From the NCBI RefSeq assembly GCF_001703635.1, contig NZ_LQZT01000001.1, positions 421,150 through 485,149 on the forward strand: a DNA stretch of 64,000 bases, read 5' to 3'. A model generated the notes under the pieces. The model did not search any database and was not told where the DNA came from. It worked only from the letters and a program-made list of their open reading frames with translations. Origin of the DNA: Parahoeflea olei (GTDB taxonomy: Bacteria; Pseudomonadota; Alphaproteobacteria; Rhizobiales; Rhizobiaceae). Positions 19,708 through 30,434 of the stretch are shown here, in pieces. The translations under genes were made by a program, and so were the position numbers. The first letter of the stretch is position 1, and each line of letters opens with the position of its first letter.

Positions 19708-19742
19708 CCGGACCCGGGCGGGGCCGCCCCGCCCGGGTCCGG
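19708..19742 (+). terminator. Very stable 16-bp hairpin after the binding-protein gene
   Basis: A perfect 16-bp GC-rich stem (19708-19723 with 19727-19742) closes on a 3-base loop (CCG), 8 bases after the stop. No T-run follows. It is likely an attenuator or mRNA-stabilising structure that favours expression of the binding protein over the ATPase and permease. Confidence 0.65.
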
Positions 19743-19750
19743 ACTGGCGC

Positions 19751-19770
19751 GGCCGGAAGACCATCCGGCC
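19751..19770 (+). terminator. Second hairpin in the same gap
   Basis: GGCCGGA and TCCGGCC form a 7-bp stem with a 6-base loop, 8 bases after the 16-bp hairpin. Together they make a double structure between the binding-protein and ATPase genes. Confidence 0.45.
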
Positions 19771-19862
19771 TTCAAGCTGCCGCCTGCACGATCAGGTGCC
19801 CGAGCGCCGTTCGGGCAGCGATTGATCCACCGCCCTTTCCTTCGTCTCCGATCGAGTTGTCC

Positions 19863-20888
<1,026 letters not shown>

Positions 20889-20890
20889 GA

Positions 20891-22915
20891 ATGGCGACAC
20901 CCCGGCCTCCCGCGCTCGACGCCACAGGTTTTCAGGCCCCGTCGCAGGGCCTGAAGCTTCCCTATGCGTGGATCGTTGCCGTCACCGCTTTCGTGGTCCT
21001 CTGGCTCTACGGCGAGCCGATTGCAAAATCTGCCTTCGACTACCCCAAGGCCTATACCGTGCCGCTCGCCAAGTGGATCAGCGCGGCGATGAAGTGGCTG
21101 CTCAACGACGCAAGCTTCGGCCTGTTCTCGTTCACCGAGCTGACGCGCTTCATCTCGGCGGTTCTCGACGTCCCCTACACCATCGCCGCCAGCCTGCTCT
21201 CCACCGGCGTGCTCGAAGGCAGCGGCTCCTCGGCAATCCAGATCCTGCCGCCCTTGTCCTGGGTGGCGGTGATCGGGCTTGCGATGCTGCTCGGCCACTG
21301 GCTCGGCGGCATGCGGCTTGCGCTGCTTGCCGGCGGCTGCTTCCTGTTTCTAGCCGTCTTCGGGCAGTGGAGCAGCGCCATGATCACGCTCGCCTCGATC
21401 CTGGTGGCAGCCCCGCTCGGCGTCGGGCTCGGCCTGCTGTTCGGGGTGGCCGCCTGGCGCTGGCGCTGGCTGGAACGCGCGATCACGCCCATCCTCGACC
21501 TGATGCAAACCATTCCCGTGTTCGCCTATCTGGTGCCGGTGCTGTTCCTGTTCGGTTTCGGCCCCACGGCGGCCGTGATTGCCACACTGATCTTTGCCAC
21601 GCCGCCTATGACGCGCATTGCCATCCTTGCGCTTCGTGCGGTTCCCGGAGAGATCACCGATCTCGGCCACATGGTCGGCTGCACCGACCGGCAGATGACC
21701 TGGCGGGTGATGGTGCCCGCCGCGCGCGAGAGCCTGATGGTGGGCATGAACCAGGTGATCATGCTCTCGCTCAACATGGTCATCATCGCCTCGATGATCG
21801 GCGCCGGCGGCCTGGGGTTTGACGTGCTGGCGGCGCTCAGGCGGCTCGATTTCGGCGCAGGCCTCGAAGCCGGCTTCGCCATCGTCGCGCTCGCCATCGC
21901 GCTCGACCGGCTGAGCCAGGCGGCGGCCGACAAGCTCTCGATGCCCTCGCCCGAGCCGCGGACGCAAAGCGCCTTCGCGCGTCATCCCTATCTGGTCGCC
22001 GGCGCAGCGCTCGTGATCGGCACCACGCTGCTGGGCTTCGTGGTGCCGGGCATCCACACCTATCCCGAGACGCTCGAGCTTTCGACCGGCACGTTCTGGT
22101 CCGAGGTCGTCGCCTGGATCAACGTCAACTATTTCGACACGCTCGAAGCCATCAAGAACGCGATGCTGCTCAATGTGCTGATCCCGTTCAAGCGGCTGCT
22201 CGGCTCATTGCCCTGGTTCGGGGTCACCGCCTTCCTCGCCTTTGCGGGCTACCGCCTGGGCGGCATCCGGCTGGCGTTGCTCACCGCCGCCCTGTCGCTG
22301 TTCATTGCCGCCACCGGACAGTGGGAAAAGGCGATGATCACCGTCTATCTGTGCGGCATCTCGGCGGTGCTGGCCTCGCTGATCGGCGTGCCGATCGGCA
22401 TTGTCGCGGCCACCCGCGACCGGCTCTGGTCCTGGGTGCAGGTCGCCATCGACACGCTGCAGACGCTGCCGAGCTTCGTCTACCTGATGCCGGCGGTCAT
22501 GCTGTTCCGGGTCGGCGATTTCACGGCCATGATCGCGGTCGTGGCCTTCGCGGTGGCACCCGCGATCCGCTACACCGCGCTCGGCATCCGCCGGGTCGAC
22601 CCGAGGCTGATCGAGGCCGGGCGCGCCATGGGCTGCACCGAGTGGCAGATCCTGACCCGCATCCGGCTCAAGCTCGCGCTGCCCGAAATCATGCTGGGCC
22701 TCAACCAGACCATCATGTTCGCGCTGTCGATGCTGGTGATCACCGCACTGGTCGGCACCCGCGATCTCGGCCAGGAAGTCTATATCGCGCTCACCAAGGC
22801 CGACACCGGCCGCGGACTGGTGGCGGGCCTGTCAATCGCCGCCATCGCCATCATCGCCGACCGGCTGATCTCCGCCGGCGCCATCCACGCCAAACGCCGC
22901 CTGGGCCTGGAGTAA
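20891..22915 (+). CDS. Fused double permease of glycine-betaine-type ABC transporter
   Basis: A 674-residue inner-membrane protein holding two complete ProW-like permease domains in tandem. The EAA-type ATPase-contact loop occurs twice, near residue 261 (MVGCTDRQMTW) and near 580 (MGCTEWQILTR), each followed by PAARESLMVGMNQ- or LALPEIMLGLNQ-like sequence. Each half also repeats a NGVFGQW-like element (AVFGQWSSAMIT and AATGQWEKAMIT). Usual permeases of this family are about 280-350 residues and work as dimers, so this fusion supplies both halves in one chain. The start lies 2 bases after the ATPase stop. Confidence 0.88.
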   Translation: MATPRPPALDATGFQAPSQGLKLPYAWIVAVTAFVVLWLYGEPIAKSAFDYPKAYTVPLAKWISAAMKWLLNDASFGLFSFTELTRFISAVLDVPYTIAASLLSTGVLEGSGSSAIQILPPLSWVAVIGLAMLLGHWLGGMRLALLAGGCFLFLAVFGQWSSAMITLASILVAAPLGVGLGLLFGVAAWRWRWLERAITPILDLMQTIPVFAYLVPVLFLFGFGPTAAVIATLIFATPPMTRIAILALRAVPGEITDLGHMVGCTDRQMTWRVMVPAARESLMVGMNQVIMLSLNMVIIASMIGAGGLGFDVLAALRRLDFGAGLEAGFAIVALAIALDRLSQAAADKLSMPSPEPRTQSAFARHPYLVAGAALVIGTTLLGFVVPGIHTYPETLELSTGTFWSEVVAWINVNYFDTLEAIKNAMLLNVLIPFKRLLGSLPWFGVTAFLAFAGYRLGGIRLALLTAALSLFIAATGQWEKAMITVYLCGISAVLASLIGVPIGIVAATRDRLWSWVQVAIDTLQTLPSFVYLMPAVMLFRVGDFTAMIAVVAFAVAPAIRYTALGIRRVDPRLIEAGRAMGCTEWQILTRIRLKLALPEIMLGLNQTIMFALSMLVITALVGTRDLGQEVYIALTKADTGRGLVAGLSIAAIAIIADRLISAGAIHAKRRLGLE

Positions 22916-22918
22916 CCC

Positions 22919-23815
22919 ATGACCGACCAAGCGTCGCCCGACCGCATCCGCGCCCTGCCCTGCTTCTCCGGCCCGATCGAGATCGCGCCGCTGAGCGGCG
23001 GCCTGAGCAACGAGAGCTGGCTGGTGACGGACAGCGCAGGCCGGCATGTGGTGCGCATGGGCCGCGACTTTCCGTTCCACCATGTCGACCGCGCCCGCGA
23101 GCTGATGACCGCCCGCGCTGCCCAAGAGGCAGGCTTCGCCCCGCGCGTCGAATATGCCGAGCCGGGCATCATGGTCTCGGCCTTTCTCGATGCCAAAACC
23201 TTTGAGGCCGCCGATGTGCGGGCCAATGCCGAGCGCATCGGCAAGCTGATCCGTGATTTCCACGCGGTGATGCCGCGCCATGTGGCTGGCGCAGGCTTCA
23301 TGTTCTGGGTGTTTCACGTCATCCGCGACTATGCCCGCACGCTGCGCGACGGGGGTTCGCGCATGACTGAGCGCCTGCCTGCATGGCTCGCGCTGTCGGA
23401 CCGGCTCGAAGCCGCGCAATGCCCGCTGCCGATCGTGTTCGGCCACAACGACCTGCTGCCCGCCAATTTCCTCGATGACGGCAAGCGGCTGTGGCTCATC
23501 GATTTCGAATATGCGGGATTCTCCACTGCCATGTTCGACATCGCCGGCACCGCGGCCAATGCCGAAATGAGTTCAGACGAAGCCGCCCACCTCCTCGAGG
23601 CGACCCTCGGCACCCGAGCCGAGCCAGCGGTTACCCGCGCGCTTCACGCCATGCAGTGCGCGGCGCTCCTGCGCGAGACGCTCTGGAGCCTGGTGTCCGA
23701 ACTTCACCTTGACGCGCCCGGCGTCGACTACCGGGCCTACACCGCCGAGAACCTCGCCCGCCTGGACGCGGCGCTCGACACCTACCATTCGACCTATGGA
23801 AAGACCTCTCCATGA
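22919..23815 (+). CDS. LicA/choline-kinase-like phosphotransferase
   Basis: A 298-residue protein of the aminoglycoside-phosphotransferase/choline-kinase superfamily, which phosphorylates small alcohols with ATP. The catalytic loop is visible as FGHNDLLPANFL and the metal-binding segment as WLIDFEYAG. The N-terminal GGLSNESWLV loop is the nucleotide-binding part. It lies 3 bases after the transporter permease and overlaps the next gene by 4 bases, so its substrate is probably imported or made by this operon; choline or a related amino alcohol is the obvious candidate but unproven. Confidence 0.8.
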   Translation: MTDQASPDRIRALPCFSGPIEIAPLSGGLSNESWLVTDSAGRHVVRMGRDFPFHHVDRARELMTARAAQEAGFAPRVEYAEPGIMVSAFLDAKTFEAADVRANAERIGKLIRDFHAVMPRHVAGAGFMFWVFHVIRDYARTLRDGGSRMTERLPAWLALSDRLEAAQCPLPIVFGHNDLLPANFLDDGKRLWLIDFEYAGFSTAMFDIAGTAANAEMSSDEAAHLLEATLGTRAEPAVTRALHAMQCAALLRETLWSLVSELHLDAPGVDYRAYTAENLARLDAALDTYHSTYGKTSP

Positions 23816-26253
23816 CCCTTCCCGACAGAGCCCAGATCGTCGTCATCGGCGGCGGCATCATCGGTTGTTCGACGGCCTATCACCTTGCCCGCGACCACAA
23901 GGCCGATGTGATCCTGCTCGAACAGGGCAAGCTCACCTCCGGCTCGACCTGGCATGCCGCAGGCCTCGTGGGCCAGTTGCGCTCCTCGGCCTCGATCACC
24001 AAGGTGCTCAAATACTCGGTCGATCTCTACAAGCGCCTGGACCAGGAAACGGGGCTCGAGACCGGCTGGAAGATGTCGGGCTGCCTCCGGCTTGCCACCA
24101 ACCAGGACCGCTGGCTCGAATACCGCAGGCTTGCGACCACCGCGCAAAGCTTCGGGATGGAGATGCACCTTCTGTCTCCGCAGGAAGCCAAGGCCATGTT
24201 CCCGCTGATGCAGGTCGACGATCTGGTGGGCGCCAGCTGGCTGCCCACCGACGGGCAGGCGAGCCCCTCCGACATCACCCAGTCGCTCGCCAAGGGCGCG
24301 CGCATGCATGGCGCGCGGATCGTCGAGAATGTCCGCGTCACCGGCTTCGACATCGAGCAGGGGCGCATCAAGGCGGTCAGGACCAGCCTCGGCGACATCG
24401 CCTGCGAGAAGGTGGTCAACTGCGCCGGCCAGTGGGCGCGCCAGGTTGGCGAGATGGCCGGCATCAACGTGCCGCTGCAGCCGGTCAAGCACCAGTATGT
24501 CATCACCGAACCGATCGAGGGCCTGTCGCCCGACGCACCGACCATCCGCGACCCCGACCGCCGCACCTATTTCAAGGAAGAGGTCGGCGGCCTGAGCTTC
24601 GGCGGCTATGAGCCAGACCCGCAGGGCTGGACCATGGGCGACGTGCCGAACCAATGGGAATTCCAGCTGTTCGACGACGACTACGACCATTTCGAACAGC
24701 ACATGATGCAGGCGATCGAGCGCGTGCCAGCGCTCGGCTCCGTCGGCGTCAAGCAGATGATCAACGGGCCGGAGAGCTTCACCCCGGACGGCAACTTCAT
24801 CCTCGGCGCGGCGCCGGAATGCTCCAACATGTATGTGGGCGCCGGCTTCAACGCCTTCGGCATCGCCGCCGGCGGCGGCGCCGGCTGGGTGCTCGCGCAA
24901 TGGGTGATCGATGGCGAGGCACCGCTCGATCTCTGGGTGGTCGACATCCGCCGCTTCTCCGAGATGCACCGCGACCGGCAATGGGTCAACGACCGCACGC
25001 TCGAAGCCTATGGCAAGCACTACGCCATCGGCTTTCCGCATGTCGAATACGAGTCCGGCCGGCCCCGGATCGTCTCGCCGCTCTACGAGCGGCTCAAGGC
25101 GCACCGCGCCGTGTTCGGCTCAAAGCTCGGCTGGGAGCGGCCGAACTGGTTCGCGCCCGAAGGCATGGAGCCACGCGACATTCCCACCATGGGCAAGCCG
25201 AACTGGTTCGATGCGGTCGGCGACGAGCACCGCCATGTGCGCGAGAAGGTGGGCGTGTTCGACCAGTCCTCCTTCGCCAAATATGAGGTGAGCGGCGCCG
25301 ACGCGCTTGGCACGCTCAACCGGATCTGCGCCAACGACGTGACCAAGCCGGCTGGGCGGCTCACCTATACGCAGTTGCTCAACACCCGCGGTGGCATCGA
25401 GGCCGACCTCACCGTGGCGCGGCTGTCGGACGACCGCTTTTACATCGTCACCGGCACCGGCTTCCGCACCCATGATCTCGCCTGGATCCGCGAACATGTG
25501 CCCGCGGGCGCCGATGTCCGGATCGATGACATCACCGAAGACTGCGGCACGCTGTCGCTGATGGGCCCGCATGCCCGCGACGTGCTCGCGGCGGTCACTT
25601 CCGCGGATGTCTCCAACGCCGCCTTCCCCTTCGGCCATGTCCGCGAGATCGACATCGCCGGCGCCACCGTACGGGCGCTGCGCGTGACTTATGTCGGCGA
25701 ACTCGGCTGGGAGCTGCATATCCCGATCGCGGCCATCGGCGAGGTGTTCGACGCGCTGATGCAGGCCGGCAAGCCCTGGCAGATCCGCCCGATCGGCTAC
25801 CGCGCTCTGGAATCGCTGAGACTCGAGAAGGGCTACCGCGCCTGGGGCTCCGACATCACCCCCAACGACACGCCGCACGAGGCAGGCCTCGGCTGGGCGG
25901 TCAAGCGCAACTCCAATTCGGGCTTCATCGGCGAAAAGGCGCTCGCCGCCGTGTCGGGGCAGCCGCTCGCCAAGCGCTTTGCGGGCTTCACCATCGACGA
26001 TCCCGACGCGCTTCTGGTCGGCCGCGAAACCATTTTGCGCAATGGGGAACCGGTGGGCTACCTGACCTCCGGCGGTTACGGCTACACCATCGGCAAGAGC
26101 ATCGGCTATGGCTATGTCCGCAACGCCGAAGGGGTATCGACCGAATTCCTGGAAGAGGGCGACTACGAGCTGGTGGTCGCGGCCGAACGCATCCCCGCGA
26201 AGATCGGACTGAAACCGTTCTACGATCCGGCCAATGCCAGGGTGAAGGCCTGA
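23812..26253 (+). CDS. FAD-dependent dehydrogenase with GcvT domain (dimethylglycine/sarcosine dehydrogenase type)
   Basis: An 813-residue cytosolic flavoenzyme. The N-terminal DAO-type domain carries the dinucleotide motif VVIGGGIIGCSTAYHLA and the histidine-linked FAD region GSTWHAAG (WH, typical of covalent FAD attachment). From about residue 430 a GcvT-like aminomethyltransferase domain follows (FDQSSFAKYEVSG, LGWELHIP), which in relatives hands the released one-carbon unit to tetrahydrofolate. The family oxidatively demethylates N-methyl amines such as dimethylglycine or sarcosine. Coupling to a quaternary-amine importer supports that role. Its end forms a shared hairpin with the convergent methyltransferase. 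Confidence 0.88.
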   Translation: MTLPDRAQIVVIGGGIIGCSTAYHLARDHKADVILLEQGKLTSGSTWHAAGLVGQLRSSASITKVLKYSVDLYKRLDQETGLETGWKMSGCLRLATNQDRWLEYRRLATTAQSFGMEMHLLSPQEAKAMFPLMQVDDLVGASWLPTDGQASPSDITQSLAKGARMHGARIVENVRVTGFDIEQGRIKAVRTSLGDIACEKVVNCAGQWARQVGEMAGINVPLQPVKHQYVITEPIEGLSPDAPTIRDPDRRTYFKEEVGGLSFGGYEPDPQGWTMGDVPNQWEFQLFDDDYDHFEQHMMQAIERVPALGSVGVKQMINGPESFTPDGNFILGAAPECSNMYVGAGFNAFGIAAGGGAGWVLAQWVIDGEAPLDLWVVDIRRFSEMHRDRQWVNDRTLEAYGKHYAIGFPHVEYESGRPRIVSPLYERLKAHRAVFGSKLGWERPNWFAPEGMEPRDIPTMGKPNWFDAVGDEHRHVREKVGVFDQSSFAKYEVSGADALGTLNRICANDVTKPAGRLTYTQLLNTRGGIEADLTVARLSDDRFYIVTGTGFRTHDLAWIREHVPAGADVRIDDITEDCGTLSLMGPHARDVLAAVTSADVSNAAFPFGHVREIDIAGATVRALRVTYVGELGWELHIPIAAIGEVFDALMQAGKPWQIRPIGYRALESLRLEKGYRAWGSDITPNDTPHEAGLGWAVKRNSNSGFIGEKALAAVSGQPLAKRFAGFTIDDPDALLVGRETILRNGEPVGYLTSGGYGYTIGKSIGYGYVRNAEGVSTEFLEEGDYELVVAAERIPAKIGLKPFYDPANARVKA

Positions 26254-26270
26254 GGCTTAGGGCCTCAGGC
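26248..26270. terminator. Hairpin spanning both stop codons of a convergent gene pair
   Basis: GCCTGAGGC (26248-26256) and GCCTCAGGC (26262-26270) form a perfect 9-bp stem with a 5-base loop. The left arm contains the TGA of the flavoenzyme and the right arm the complement of the TGA of the minus-strand methyltransferase. It can act as a terminator in both directions. Confidence 0.6.
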
Positions 26271-26897
26271 GACTGTCAGCGCGATGCAGCGGCTCGGCGT
26301 GGTGCCTTCCTCGCCGGGCATCGACACATAGGGGCCGGTGTCGTCGACGAGCGCGCAGACCCCTTCGGTCTCAAGATCGGCAATGCGCGCGCGAAAACTC
26401 TGCTGCCACAGCACATCCTTGACGGTGAGCACGATGGTGCCGCCGGGCACGCAAATGCGCAGCAGATCGTCGAGCCCTTCTGTGCCGACATGGCCGGTGG
26501 TGAACACGCCGGCCGAGACGATTGCGACAAAGTGGTTATCATCGAACGGCAGCCGCGTGCCGAGCGCCGCCTGGTGCAGGCTGCGATACACGCCCTTGCG
26601 CCGGGCCACCTCCAGCATGCCGGCGGAGATATCGAGCGCATCGACCTCGTTGTAGCCGGCAATCGCCAGCCATTCGCCGATCAGGCCGGTGCCGGCGCCG
26701 GCGTCGAGCACGGGCGCCGCGCCCTTGGGCACATGACGGGCGAAAATGGCGAGGCTTATCGCCGGATGCCGGTATCCGGCAAGCGACATGTCCGCATCGT
26801 ATTTCTCCGCCCAGGAGTCATAGGCACGCGCAACATCCTCGGAACTTCTTGCCGTATACACTGCTCCGAGCCGCGCCGTCTTGTCGTGTTCTGCCAT
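26265..26897 (-). CDS. Class I SAM-dependent methyltransferase
   Basis: A 210-residue methyltransferase with the SAM-binding motif VLDAGAGTGLIGEWL near residue 65 and an ALDISAGML acidic loop. The length and the N-terminal DVARAYDSWAEKYD segment suit small-molecule methyltransferases. The ATG has GGAG upstream. It is transcribed against the amine-catabolism genes and convergent with the flavoenzyme, and divergent from the second phosphotransferase at 27001. Its acceptor is unknown; an amine is possible given the neighbours. Confidence 0.8.
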   Translation of the reverse strand: MAEHDKTARLGAVYTARSSEDVARAYDSWAEKYDADMSLAGYRHPAISLAIFARHVPKGAAPVLDAGAGTGLIGEWLAIAGYNEVDALDISAGMLEVARRKGVYRSLHQAALGTRLPFDDNHFVAIVSAGVFTTGHVGTEGLDDLLRICVPGGTIVLTVKDVLWQQSFRARIADLETEGVCALVDDTGPYVSMPGEEGTTPSRCIALTVA

Positions 26898-27000
26898 CGG
26901 AGCTCCATTGACCTTGCTTTGGCTGTTAGCATAGCCTTTTCAATGGCTTTGTGAAACAGTGCCGCAAACCTTCGAACAGAAAAAAGGGAGCCGCATCACC

Positions 27001-27912
<912 letters not shown>

Positions 27913-27945
27913 GCCCCCGTCGCCTAACCCATGCAGGACAGGCCC

Positions 27946-28653
27946 ATGCGCATTCTCGTGATCCAGCATTCGGACAAGGAACATGCCGGCGCGTTCCGGG
28001 CGCTGTTCGCGCGCGACGGCCACGAGATCGTCACCTGCACCGCGCCCGACGCGATCGGCGATGCGGATTTGGACGGAATCGACGGGCTCTGGGTTCTGGG
28101 CGGCCCGATGCAGGTCTGGCAGAGCGATGAGCTGCCGTGGCTGGCGCGGGAAATCGAGCTGATCCGCCATGCGGTGATCGACCGGCGCATGCCCTATTTC
28201 GGCATCTGCCTGGGGCACCAGTTGCTCGCGCATGCGCTCGGCGGAACGGTCAGTCAGGCAACTGAATCAGAAGTCGGCCTGTGGCATGTCGACAAGTGCG
28301 GAAACCCACCGCTGCTCACAGGCGTCGGCGAAAGGTTCCCGTGCTTTCAGTGGCACAGTGCCGAGATCAGCCGCCTGCCGGAGGGGGCGGACGTGCTCGC
28401 CGCTTCGCCCCGCTGCGGCATCCAGGCCATGCAATGGGGACCGCAGGTGGCCTCGGTCCAGTTCCATGCCGAGATGGATGCCGCCACGCTCCGAGACTGG
28501 TACGAGATCGAGGATTGCGAGGCCGCGCTTCGCCGCGAGATCGGGGACGAGCCCGTCGACCGGATCTTCGATGACATGGCGGCGCTACATGCCGAACTCT
28601 CGGCACTGCAGGCAAGCCTTTATTCCAACTGGATCGCCGGAATTCCGCGATGA
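27946..28653 (+). CDS. Class I glutamine amidotransferase-like protein
   Basis: A 235-residue GATase1 domain protein. The catalytic triad is present: Cys88 in GICLGHQ, His174 and Glu176 in FHAEM. Such stand-alone domains hydrolyse glutamine or gamma-glutamyl amides, the latter in amine catabolism. ATG 27946 was chosen for the family-like start MRILVIQHS, with AGGACAGG before it; ATG 27931 is also possible. It follows the second kinase by about 30 bases. A gamma-glutamyl hydrolase role in amine breakdown is a guess from context. A terminator-like hairpin follows. Confidence 0.78.
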   Translation: MRILVIQHSDKEHAGAFRALFARDGHEIVTCTAPDAIGDADLDGIDGLWVLGGPMQVWQSDELPWLAREIELIRHAVIDRRMPYFGICLGHQLLAHALGGTVSQATESEVGLWHVDKCGNPPLLTGVGERFPCFQWHSAEISRLPEGADVLAASPRCGIQAMQWGPQVASVQFHAEMDAATLRDWYEIEDCEAALRREIGDEPVDRIFDDMAALHAELSALQASLYSNWIAGIPR

Positions 28654-28660
28654 AACGGCA

Positions 28661-28685
28661 AAGGGGCGCCGGCCGGGCGCCCCTT
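28661..28685. terminator. Bidirectional terminator candidate
   Basis: AAGGGGCGCC and GGCGCCCCTT form a perfect 10-bp stem with a 5-base loop, with A- and T-ends on the two arms. It separates the amidotransferase from the convergent binding-protein gene. Confidence 0.65.
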
Positions 28686-28729
28686 CCCACTGTTGCGACA
28701 GGGATCGCAGCCAGCCCTGGGTGGCGGGG

Positions 28730-29986
28730 CTACTTGATCGAGTCCTTGACCTCGGCGACGGCTTCGGCGGTCATTTCGCCGGCGGTGACGACTTCGCCGC
28801 CCTTGATCTGCCACAGCCGGAACGGACCGGAAATGTCACCATATTGGTCGAAGGACACGTTGCCGATCACGCCCTGATAGTTGACCGGCTTGCCCTCGGC
28901 GATCAGCGCCAGCGCCTTCTTGAACTGTTCCGGCCCGGCATGGATCACCTCGCCTTCGGGATCGACCACCGAGCGGATCGCATCGCGGATCGCGTCCGCT
29001 TCGGCCTTGCCTGCCTTGGCGACGGCCAGGCCGACGATTGCGCCCGCGTCATAGGAGCGGTCGGCCGCCGGTGCCGACGGCGCGATGCCGCCCGAGAAGG
29101 CTTCGTAATTGGCGTAGAAATATTTGGTCGATTCCGTCTCGGTCGTACCCGACGACGTGCCATAGGCGCCTTCGAGATAGTCTCCGCCCACGGCTTCGAT
29201 GAAGTCCGACGAGTTCATGCCGTCGTTGAGCAGGAACTTCTGCGGCCCGCCCTGGCTGATCCAGGCGCGCGCGATGGTGGCGCCATCGACCGGATAGCTG
29301 ATCAGGTAAAGCGCTTCCGGCGCGCCGTCCATCGCCGCGGTCACTTCGGCCGAGTAGTTCGGCTGGTTCTCGTTGTAGGGCGTGGCCGAGGTTATTTCGC
29401 CGCCGAGCGCCTCGTAGGACGCGGTGAACTCGCGCATCATGTTGAGGCCGAAATCATTGTTGACGTGAATGATCGCGAGCTTCTTCAAGCCGGAATCGAT
29501 CGCGTATTTCGCCGCCGCGATCCCCTGCAGCGCGTCCGACGTGATGGTGCGGAAGAAATAGCCGCCGGTCTTGCCATCACGGCTGAGTTGCGTGAGCGTC
29601 GGGCTCGACGAGGCGGGCGAGACCTGCACCACGCCCGCAGGCGCGGTGACCGAGGTCAGGATCGGGATCGACACCGAGGAGATGATGCCGCCGATCACCA
29701 CCGGCACATTCTTGATGTTGACGAGCTGGGTGGCCTGGTCGACCGCGACGTTGCCCTGGCTCTGGCTGTCGCGCGTGTCGGTCACAAGCTGGCAGCCGAG
29801 CACGCCACCGGCCTCGTTGATGTCGCGGAAGGCCATTTCCACCGACTTGGCGCCGGCCTGGCCATAGGCGCCGGCGGGACCCGTGAGTTCCATCACCATG
29901 CCGATGGTGATGTCGCAGGCCTGCGCGCCGAGAGCCGAGGCGCACAGAAGGGCCATCGCAAGGCCGGATTTCCTGATCATGTTCAT
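28730..29986 (-). CDS. Liv-type ABC transporter substrate-binding protein
   Basis: A 418-residue periplasmic binding protein of the branched-chain amino-acid type (peripla_BP_6). A signal peptide (MNMIRKSGLAMALLCASALGAQA) is followed by ITIGMVMELTGPAGAYGQ, typical of the family. ATG 29986 has AAGGAG 5 bases before it; longer open sequence upstream is not supported. It is the last gene of the minus-strand arm, while the matching ATPases and permeases are on the plus strand from 32646, so one importer is split over two divergent units. The substrate is unlikely to be simply leucine given the catabolic enzymes around it. Confidence 0.87.
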   Translation of the reverse strand: MNMIRKSGLAMALLCASALGAQACDITIGMVMELTGPAGAYGQAGAKSVEMAFRDINEAGGVLGCQLVTDTRDSQSQGNVAVDQATQLVNIKNVPVVIGGIISSVSIPILTSVTAPAGVVQVSPASSSPTLTQLSRDGKTGGYFFRTITSDALQGIAAAKYAIDSGLKKLAIIHVNNDFGLNMMREFTASYEALGGEITSATPYNENQPNYSAEVTAAMDGAPEALYLISYPVDGATIARAWISQGGPQKFLLNDGMNSSDFIEAVGGDYLEGAYGTSSGTTETESTKYFYANYEAFSGGIAPSAPAADRSYDAGAIVGLAVAKAGKAEADAIRDAIRSVVDPEGEVIHAGPEQFKKALALIAEGKPVNYQGVIGNVSFDQYGDISGPFRLWQIKGGEVVTAGEMTAEAVAEVKDSIK

Positions 29987-30023
29987 GCGCGTTCTCCTTG
30001 TTATGGGGCCTCTCTCGCCCGCT

Positions 30024-30431
30024 TTATGCACCGGGTATCCATGTTTCCTGCAGCTGCCGCCAGACCACCCCTTCGGGCGCGTCCGCATCGGCGCTGAAGA
30101 CGGCTGACGAGCGGCGGGCGGATTTCTCGCCATCGATCACCTGATGCTCGTCGTAAATCACGATCACGGTGTCTTCAGCGACCATCCGCGCCGACACCAG
30201 ATCCACACGAATGCTGAAATCGTGGGGGCGCTTGCCCCGCGCGGCGCGGATCATCGCGCAAATCTCCGCCTGGCCGATCGTGCTGGCGTCGGGCTCGATC
30301 ATCACCATGTCGGGCGCAAAGGCCCTGAGCGACGTGTCCAGCTCGGCTTCGCTGGCGCGGCCCGTGAACCATTCGACAAAGAACGCGTGGCGATTGACGA
30401 CTTCAGCCTCGGCACGCGCGATCAGGTCCAC
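30024..30431 (-). CDS. Small NTF2/SnoaL-like (DUF4440-type) protein
   Basis: A 135-residue cytosolic protein with no signal peptide. The pattern of an N-terminal helix pair, a region of alternating beta-strands and a final aromatic strand (VVWRQLQETWI) suits the NTF2-like cone fold used by small isomerases and hydrolases. It begins with GTG 4 bases after the aldo-keto reductase stop, with GGAAGGG upstream. It is co-transcribed with that reductase. No catalytic residues can be assigned with confidence. Confidence 0.6.
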   Translation of the reverse strand: MDLIARAEAEVVNRHAFFVEWFTGRASEAELDTSLRAFAPDMVMIEPDASTIGQAEICAMIRAARGKRPHDFSIRVDLVSARMVAEDTVIVIYDEHQVIDGEKSARRSSAVFSADADAPEGVVWRQLQETWIPGA

Positions 30432-30434
30432 GGC

